NCBI GenBank assembly: GCA_020081605.1
Contig: JAHREC010000055.1
Span: 1-64,000, forward strand
DNA from: Albifimbria verrucaria
Lineage: Eukaryota > Ascomycota > Sordariomycetes > Hypocreales > Stachybotryaceae
DNA length: 64,000 nt
Direction of reading: 5' to 3'
Shown: positions 57,443-64,000 of the stretch, piece after piece
Position numbering within the stretch: the first letter of the stretch is position 1
Layout: each line of letters opens with the position of its first letter
The notes under the pieces: model-generated
Database searches by the model: none
The model's input: only the letters and a program-made list of their open reading frames with translations
What the model was told of the DNA's origin: nothing
Translations under genes and position numbers: made by a program

Positions 57443-58647
57443 TTATAGCGTTCGCCTCCACGAACCTGTGAATAAATGCATTACCAGTGCGGATTCAGGG
57501 ATCGTCCCGTCGTTCGTGCTAAGAGAATGCACCTGGCCCATGCCGAATCCATCTACCGGAAGGACGAGGACATCATCCCATAAGACTGGCTGCTGCATGT
57601 GAGAAAGATCTCGTGTCGTCTTTAAAGATATATCGTGCTGTTGTAGATACTCGAAGACAACATCAGTCCATGCTGCTGGGCCTGTCGAGTTCAGGACTTC
57701 AAAGTTTGTCAGCTGCAGCTCTGCCACCTCCATACCATAAGAAGCAGAGAGTGCCTGCACAGACTGGAAGATTCTATCGACCATACGTCGAAATATCGGA
57801 TGCCCAGGAGCTGCTGCTATCGTCCATTGACAAAACTGCACCCAGTGAGGTATCTCCGGCCATCTTGTATCGTCCCCACGCTGATCGTATTCAATACCAA
57901 CCACCAGTCGAACTTTGTTCTGGATCTGAGGGTTTATCCACGTGGAAATAGGCTTCAACGCTATGGTGTCTAAATCACTATAGACTCCTCCTTCAACACT
58001 CAGAAGGAGATATCGTAGCAAGTCTGATTTCATGCCAACATTTGGCAGGTTGCGGTACATCTCGATCAATTGTGGCTCGGCAGCGAAATGGTGTGCAAGG
58101 AACTGCTCACTGCCATTTTGGCCCATGAGATTGCTACGGCGTGTCCTGATGTCAGTTCAACAAGACTTCTGAATAAAAACATACAGTCTCTGCAGTACCA
58201 CTGGTACGCAAGACGTCACCATAAGAAAAGGACAAAGAACTTTCGGTTGACATGGAAAAAGAGGAAGAGGCAAAACTGAACTGACTAGGCGTAACCCATG
58301 TTCATTGCGAGCCATGAAGGTATATATTGGAGGTATTCAGCGGCAGGCAAGGTGTCGGCATCGTCTGGGTGTAGGGGCAAGTGAATCTGCCATATTTTAG
58401 GCGGAATCAGACTATGTGTGACCTGGAAAACATTATCGTCGTTGACTTTTTGCAGAAATCCATGGTGTAGACCAAAATCTGCTTCGTGCCCATAGGTTTG
58501 CGTGCACCTGAGTTGTGGGATATGGCTCAGTACGAAGATGCTGATAGCTGCAGATATTGCTCCAAGAGGCGAGAGTTGAACTCGTCTCGTAAGATGTTTT
58601 GGAAACACTGTTGGAAATTTCTGAAGTTTTTTGTTTGGCTGACGCAT
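57443..58647 (-). CDS. GT32 glycosyltransferase (OCH1-like), type II membrane protein
   Basis: Start MRQPNKKLQKFPTVFPK, a short cytosolic tail, then a signal anchor (LSPLGAISAAISIFVLSHI, about residues 26-45) and a lumenal catalytic domain. Motifs: IPPKIWQIHLPLH at the start of the fold, SDLLRYLLLSVEGGVYSDLD with the DxD metal/nucleotide-sugar site, and the C-terminal HLFTGSW. Exons 58647-58296, 58200-58185 (a 16-nt microexon) and 58145-57443 give one phase-consistent 356-aa model with introns of 95 and 39 nt. The region LAMNM-to-NLMGQNGSEQF is the least sure. Family members transfer mannose or related sugars in the Golgi. Frame otherwise intact. Confidence 0.78.
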
Positions 58648-59344
58648 TTTTTAATACAGGATTATGGAACAAGTACGTGGACGAGTGTGTGCATAAAACT
58701 GAAAAAACTGCTCTGTGGCGCGGTTAAAGACGCGGTAGCCATCTCTAAATGAATCCTTGATGAGAGGATGCAAGCGGGTCCTTGTCCAATGGTCAAGGGA
58801 TAATATAAGACAGTTACCGGGGCATTTTTGCTGTGAATTCGGAATATTGCGGCAAGAAATTCTACATAATCTTGATCGACTTACACATTCATGGTTTTAA
58901 GAAATCACCTAAGGTTAAACATATAGGGTAGCTTGAGAAACGACGGACAAAGAAGCTCGTACTTGCATTAGAACGAAAAGCGATGCTACAAACCATATCC
59001 CGCGCTTGTTCTCGGCACCACGCATGTCGCAGATTATCTCACGAACTTTTAATAAAAGTGCACACCCGTGACGCCCCATTCCGACAAGGAAAGTAGCATA
59101 CACGTTAACCTTTATCTCCCTCTGAAATCCAATTATTTCGATGGCTACATTTGCTCATGGAAAACCCCTAAATTAGACACCAGCTCATGTTTCAAAATCG
59201 AAGTCTATATTGGACAACAGTCTTATACTGGCAACCCCATAGCTGTTGACAGTATTGCGACAGCTTTGGTGTATAAGATATATGACCTGCTCGATGGCAC
59301 ATATTCCCAGCTTCTCCATATCACCTGGAGTCTTCGTAGCCATT
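58648..59344. other. Intergenic between divergent genes
   Basis: Nothing convincing on either strand. Confidence 0.35.
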
Positions 59345-60211
59345 ATGGATCCGCATCTCGACTGGCGGACTAGGTTTTATCTATCCTGGGCCCCTGAGAG
59401 TAGGTTTCGTCGTTTAACCACAGACCCTCGTCCCTTAAGAACGTTCCGACATTTTGCACAAGTTGCCGCTCCGCTTTGTATCAGCTTAATTTTCTTCAGC
59501 CTTATCATATCGGCTGACCATGACATACCTAGGTTGGCCGAGCTCTATAGTGCGCAAATAAATACAATTATTTCAGCGGGGCTAATGGGCAGTCAACTCG
59601 AGAACAGAAGCAATATATGTACATGAGGCGATCTGGTAATTGTATGTAACCTCGAGTGGTTCTTGGAGTATGGCTACTAACTGCCTCTAGCTAACTCCAA
59701 CATTGTTGGTTTAATCGATGATGTCGACACGTTTGCTGTAGGGGAGAAACTGAATACCATAGATATTCTAAATTTGATGGGCTTTTGGTATACAATTGCA
59801 GCCATCTCTTGCATTGCATTAGCCATGACCGGAAGCTTTTTCAATTGCCGGTTCTACAATTTCCACGCCATCAACATACTCCCATTGGGCCTCGCCATAC
59901 TGTCGGGTATATCAGTGTCCGTTCTCCAAACTCTAGAATTTCTCCATGCCGAAGCACTAGATTACACGATCGGAAGGGTGAGAATTGTGGGGAGGGGGTA
60001 AATCATGCCTTGCCCTGACTTGGGTCTCGACAGGTTTGTTACCCATAGTATCGTGGTATTGGTATTCGCTGCGGCGAAGGTTGATTTGAGACTATTTTTC
60101 CAAATATACGATACAACGTACCGTAGCTTAACTATGTTCATCTTGTCTTTTAGATGCTTTAGAGTTTATCAGCGTATTCGTGATATACTACAGGCTTCAT
60201 ACTTTGAATAA
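59345..60211 (+). CDS. Four-helix membrane protein (paralogue of the 11.8-kb gene)
   Basis: Model: exons 59345-59618, 59691-59997 and 60034-60211. Intron 1 is 72 nt with a perfect CTACTAACT branch site. Intron 2 would be only 36 nt (GTAAAT donor, CTGAC branch, ACAG acceptor) and removes the sole in-frame stop (TAA 59999). Since 36 is divisible by three, the alternative is a simple nonsense mutation. The 252-aa product starts MDPHLDWRTRFYLSWAPES, then TM1 (VAAPLCISLIFFSLIISA), an extracytoplasmic loop, TM2-TM3 (YTIAAISCIALAMTGSFF; HAINILPLGLAILSGISV) and TM4 (THSIVVLVFAAAKV), with a basic tail. Related to 11809-12471 in the TM2-TM3 region. SUR7/claudin-like layout, function unknown. Confidence 0.6.
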
Positions 60212-60438
60212 GAGAGTGGATTCGCCTTGCACAGCTACATATTTCTTTCAAAGTGCGTACATATAATACTCTGTATATATATCTTGCCTATAAGTGCATA
60301 GAGGAAACTTTGAATATGCCTTTTGCGGCGGCTGCTACATTAAACTGAGCCGGGCGATCAATAGTCCTGAGCATATCGCATTTCTTTTGTCAAATTTAAT
60401 TGTTTTTTCTTCAGAGCTACATATTGATAGAGAATAAT

Positions 60439-60852
60439 TTACTGTAAACTTTCCCTGGACTGGAGACCCATTCGTCTTCGATATGATCTCGTCACAGGCC
60501 TGCTTGTGGTAATCGCCCTCTTCGCATCGCCTTGGCCATGGCTCAATACCTCCTCAATATTCTTCATTCTATCTTCTAGGCCTTGTATCAAATTGATGAT
60601 TTTGGTTGTTGTCTCAGCATCTCCCACAGAATGGCTAGCATTCATTATTGTCTTTATCTCATTTTCGATGTTATTTAGCTTCTGGGAAAGACCAGATCCA
60701 ATGCTTGAAACCTGGTGCAAATCTTGACTCAATGTTGCACTAAACTTAGGCGCGATCATTGTGATTCCAGGGAGAATTTCTGCTAAGATTTGTAGCAAGC
60801 ATTGTCGAATATGTTTAAGAAGATCTGATGATGTGCTGTTTTGGCTGTCCAT
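60439..60852 (-). CDS. Small coiled-coil hypothetical protein
   Basis: 137 aa, intact, MDSQNSTSSDLLKHIRQCLL. Two amphipathic segments (residues 8-45, with Ile/Leu periodicity, and 55-105, containing LSQKLNNIENEIKTIM and IQGLEDRMKNIEEVLSH) suggest a coiled coil. The tail is basic (RSYRRRMGLQSR). Such small fungal proteins with an N-terminal amphipathic helix recur in accessory regions. No family assigned. Confidence 0.5.
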   Translation of the reverse strand: MDSQNSTSSDLLKHIRQCLLQILAEILPGITMIAPKFSATLSQDLHQVSSIGSGLSQKLNNIENEIKTIMNASHSVGDAETTTKIINLIQGLEDRMKNIEEVLSHGQGDAKRAITTSRPVTRSYRRRMGLQSRESLQ

Positions 60853-61935
60853 ATCAGGCAGTTGAGTCTACTGTTTTTCTATAACACCGCACTTAGATCC
60901 GAACCATAAGGTAGGTAGATCTATGCTGGCAGCAGGTAACCTTTAAAGAATTTCCCTCCTCAAAATTATGCTGAGAATAGGAGTTAGCATGAGGCTTAAG
61001 TATTGATAGGAGAGGATCTATTCATGAAGAATGTGTGACGTGCTGTTATTCATCTTATGGTAACTTTGGTTGTCTTTTTATTTAAAATTATCAGTTTGCC
61101 TCTGCCGTGCAGCCAAAATTGGATATGAGAAGCTTGACCTCCCATACACCATTAGCACCATGTTGAAGATATTGATGATAAATGGTGATCCTTCTTTCAG
61201 CAGGATAAGTGATTTAAAAAATCTCATCGGTTCCTTGAGATCCTGGTTTTTACTACGTCTAGGAGTCCTCGTTTTTTCCCGTTATCTATATTTTATTATT
61301 TTCTAGATGCTCACTATTCGCGCTGTCTTCTGCCGGCACATTGGCTGCATATGTCACATAGAATGGCAAGACGGTCCGGGGACCATACTTAAGATCATGC
61401 AGAGTACCCGCTTTCGACGAAAGGGATGTCGGGGGTTTCAATTGATCCAAGTTATCTGGCAATGGGGCCACGGCTTTTGCTAAAACCCACGCCCTCCATT
61501 TCGTCGAAGGCGGTAGGTAAGGTGGGCCTCACAAGGCGAGCCGTCAGTTCGTCCATCGCTGCTTGTCTGACTGGTTGGTTTTCATTTAACATTTTCATTG
61601 ATCCCTGTCTTAATCCCACCTTGTTATGCAGGTGTGTAAATTACGTGTTCCTTGCCCCACCACCCGCCGCTGCATTTTCAGCTTTCATCGCCTTTCTGAC
61701 CCGGGCTTCATCGTGCCATGTGACGTGATTACCTGCGGGTTTATTTCGTACCTCGTAGAACTGGGTACAGGGGCTGTAGTGGTAAAGGCTGCTACATCTC
61801 CCACATCTTCGTGGCGGGAGTGGTCTGTACCGAGTTCTGGCCATGGTACGATTGAGGGTAGCTCGTTTTGGTGGATGTTCCAGGCATGATGTCCGCAAAT
61901 ATCGTAACAATTGGATCCCTGAGCGGTAGGATTAG
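60853..61935. other. Intergenic, no supported gene
   Basis: Open frames up to 100 codons on both strands (for example 61426-61728) without family or splice support. Confidence 0.35.
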
Positions 61936-62066
<131 letters not shown>

Positions 62067-62755
62067 CCGTAATTTAGTCAAAGGGTGTCGCGGGATTTCA
62101 AAGTTAACAGTTCTTAGCGCAACCCGTACAAGTCACTGCGGCCAAGGCAACCGTACTCTGAAGTACCGTCCCCAAATAGTTTAGCGCGAGTGAAAGATCC
62201 AATTCTGGCCGTTATGAATTTCACACCTGGCTTGAGCATACGCCAGCTTCCGTCCATTTGATGATGTTTAAATTCTCTGAATATCCTCATGCATTTCGCT
62301 CGCTGAGTGTTTACTTCCGTCACAGCGCTCTGTCTCAGATGGTCTTCCCTTCTGGGCAGCTGAGCTACTGATAGTCCAATGGAAACTGAATCATGCAGCG
62401 CCAGCGCACTAGCCCCCATATTCGGCGGCCAATCCCGCATAATTTGGCGGCAAATAGAGTTACATCGGCAAGGGCCCCTGGTTTCTCTAGACCACCAACC
62501 AGCCTTTTTTTCGCCCACCATTAAAGCACTGCTCCTGCTCGAGAAAAAACATCAAGAAGATGCCGTGAGCTGTGCAAGCAGTGCAATAGCTATGGGCGCC
62601 TCATGGAAAGCCATAGAAACATTTGGAAACTAAGTAGAAAGAGGCCACGTGTCCACTTTTCGAATGAGCAGGCGGTCGGGGAGTCAACGGCCCCTCCCAA
62701 ACTCGCTGCCCAGTCACCTCCTCCTTGCATATTTGCCATATGAGGGTGAGACATC
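62067..62755. other. Intergenic / promoter of the 62756 gene
   Basis: A 135-codon minus-strand frame (62114-62521) has no supporting signal. No other gene seen. Confidence 0.35.
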
Positions 62756-63934
62756 ATGACAACTGAAAATTTCCAATTCTGGGAGGATTTCATTCCAGAT
62801 TACAGTACGCCAGATCCCGTGACGGCTTTCATTTGTAGCCCTAGTCCCAGTCCCAGTCTCGACTCTAGCCGGAGACTCGACAACGATGAGACTGAACGAG
62901 CCGACCGCGGAGAGAAACCAAGCGATGGGCGACTTCCACTTCTACATCGAGCTGAATGGCAGGAAGATATGCGATACGATGAAATAAATCCTATCTGCAT
63001 CCACTATGATTTGCAATGGAAGATCTCCCGGCGAGAGAATAAGCGAGCAAAACTCGTTCATGAGGATATTGTGTCCAGTGTCGTCCTTGCCCCAAGCGAT
63101 TTTTGGGAAGAAAGCCTTCAACAACAGGTGAAAGGTATTCTGCAAAACAAAGATCACTTCCCAGGGACTACATATAAACGCTGTGAAACAAGGATTAAAA
63201 TTTCGGTCGCTGGGACTCGTGGAAATGGTCTGAAGAAGGACTTTCCGCACGAGAACATTGACTGGGAGCCCATAGATACACACTTGGAGGGCCTTGGTGG
63301 CTTCTTCAGCAAAGGTAAGAAGATATTACTATTTGTGGAATTTTTCTACAAGGAGGTCATCGATGAATCCACGGCGATGATGGGAACGAGAAAGAGGAAA
63401 TCTCGAACCGAGGACCAAAGAGCACAATTAGACCGTGAGGCTGGCCTCTGGACCCGTGTCTACAAGCATCACCGCTGCAGAGCGAAGCACTGCAAACAAG
63501 GACCACATTGTATGAAAGATGAGTTCGGGAACCATCACAAGCTCAATCACACACATTTAAAGGCTATCTATGAGTACATCAAAGATAACATGGGTGATGG
63601 AGAAAATCCTGAAGAGATCGACCTCAATGTCGAGATCCCTGATACACTTCTCAAGGATATTGTATGCAATCCTGAAGATGCCTCCCAGGACCTATCTATA
63701 GAGCTCAATGATTATTGCTCTTCTGCTTTGGCAAAAATACAGAGTGATAGATGGAGGAGGGAATGGGAAGTTGCGGCGAAATACGCAATAGATCAGTGCC
63801 TGGATCTCGACACCATCTTGAAGCACCCACAGGTCATCGTCAAGGCCATGGTGGGGTCTGATGTGAAGCTAGGCACTGCCTTGCAATTTGTACGCAACAT
63901 TGAGAAATACAGGAAGCATAAGCGTAGTGCATGA
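62756..63934 (+). CDS. Fungal-specific family protein with KHC-GPHC-HHKL motif
   Basis: Intact 392-aa protein starting MTTENFQFWEDFIPDYST. Residues 75-210 form a mixed domain (INPICIHYDLQWKIS, then VVLAPSDFWEESLQQQV, and NIDWEPIDTHLEGLGGFF). Residues about 240-265 have a Cys/His cluster CRAKHCKQGPHCM followed by NHHKLNHTHLKAI, probably binding a metal. A helical C-terminus ends KYRKHKRSA. The same combination recurs in many copies in Aspergillus, Fusarium and Magnaporthe genomes as uncharacterised proteins. Function unknown; a nucleic acid role is inferred from the cluster and basic tail. It is among the best preserved frames in the window. Confidence 0.7.
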   Translation: MTTENFQFWEDFIPDYSTPDPVTAFICSPSPSPSLDSSRRLDNDETERADRGEKPSDGRLPLLHRAEWQEDMRYDEINPICIHYDLQWKISRRENKRAKLVHEDIVSSVVLAPSDFWEESLQQQVKGILQNKDHFPGTTYKRCETRIKISVAGTRGNGLKKDFPHENIDWEPIDTHLEGLGGFFSKGKKILLFVEFFYKEVIDESTAMMGTRKRKSRTEDQRAQLDREAGLWTRVYKHHRCRAKHCKQGPHCMKDEFGNHHKLNHTHLKAIYEYIKDNMGDGENPEEIDLNVEIPDTLLKDIVCNPEDASQDLSIELNDYCSSALAKIQSDRWRREWEVAAKYAIDQCLDLDTILKHPQVIVKAMVGSDVKLGTALQFVRNIEKYRKHKRSA

Positions 63935-64000
63935 GGTGTTTATAAAGCATAAGCTAGTTTGAATGATTCATCATCTTTTTCTAGATCTAATCAATGGCTT

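Noticed and set aside
62756..63934. Transposase or Starship captain
   Set aside because: No catalytic triad of a tyrosine recombinase or DDE enzyme; the Cys/His cluster and length fit an uncharacterised host family instead.

Overview
The window is nuclear DNA from a filamentous ascomycete, most likely Eurotiales (Aspergillus/Penicillium type). This is inferred from many short introns (about 36 to 180 nt, mostly 50 to 75) with GTANGT-like donors and CTRAC branch sites, and from the gene content: F-box/LRR and ankyrin proteins, P450s, fungal terpene synthases and a PNP-domain protein of the fungal NLR type. There are no operons; genes lie on both strands with 0.3 to 2 kb spacers. It reads as accessory, gene-family-rich DNA rather than a conserved core region.

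Layout. 0-8.7 kb: PNP-domain protein, a decayed gene, a B-type cyclin, a small two-exon gene, an ankyrin remnant and a helical multi-exon gene. 9.4-18.8 kb: F-box/ankyrin protein, a four-helix membrane protein, a frameshifted small gene, a broken F-box/LRR gene, a LINE fragment inserted in a duplicated 140-bp repeat, and another F-box gene. 19-22.6 kb: a wrecked P450 beside an intact ABA3-like (alpha-ionylideneethane synthase family) sesquiterpene synthase. 23-27 kb: a Ser/Thr-rich gene, a gene built of 42-residue repeats and a small secreted ORF. 28-31 kb: a divergent histone H3 variant flanked by two related terminal-inverted-repeat elements, next to a zinc finger-SET methyltransferase gene. 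32.9-38 kb: an orphan protein and an ankyrin protein. 39.7-45 kb: a class I terpene synthase and a RING-patatin phospholipase. 45.7-54.5 kb: a bZIP-like factor, two F-box genes, a coiled-coil protein, a JmjC-like protein and an acidic protein. 55-64 kb: a P450 relic, a GT32 glycosyltransferase, a paralogue of the 12-kb membrane protein, a small coiled-coil protein, an (AAAT)n microsatellite and a fungal family protein with a Cys/His motif.

Two themes stand out. First, three chromatin genes (H3 variant with a rebuilt K27 region, ZnF-SET, JmjC-like) lie within 25 kb. Second, two mechanistically different terpene synthases occur with P450 relics. A third observation affects the whole annotation: about ten otherwise well-preserved genes are broken by single-base indels, many in C, G or A homopolymer runs. 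Either the assembly has uncorrected homopolymer errors or this accessory block is decaying. I give gene spans across these breaks and state where they are.
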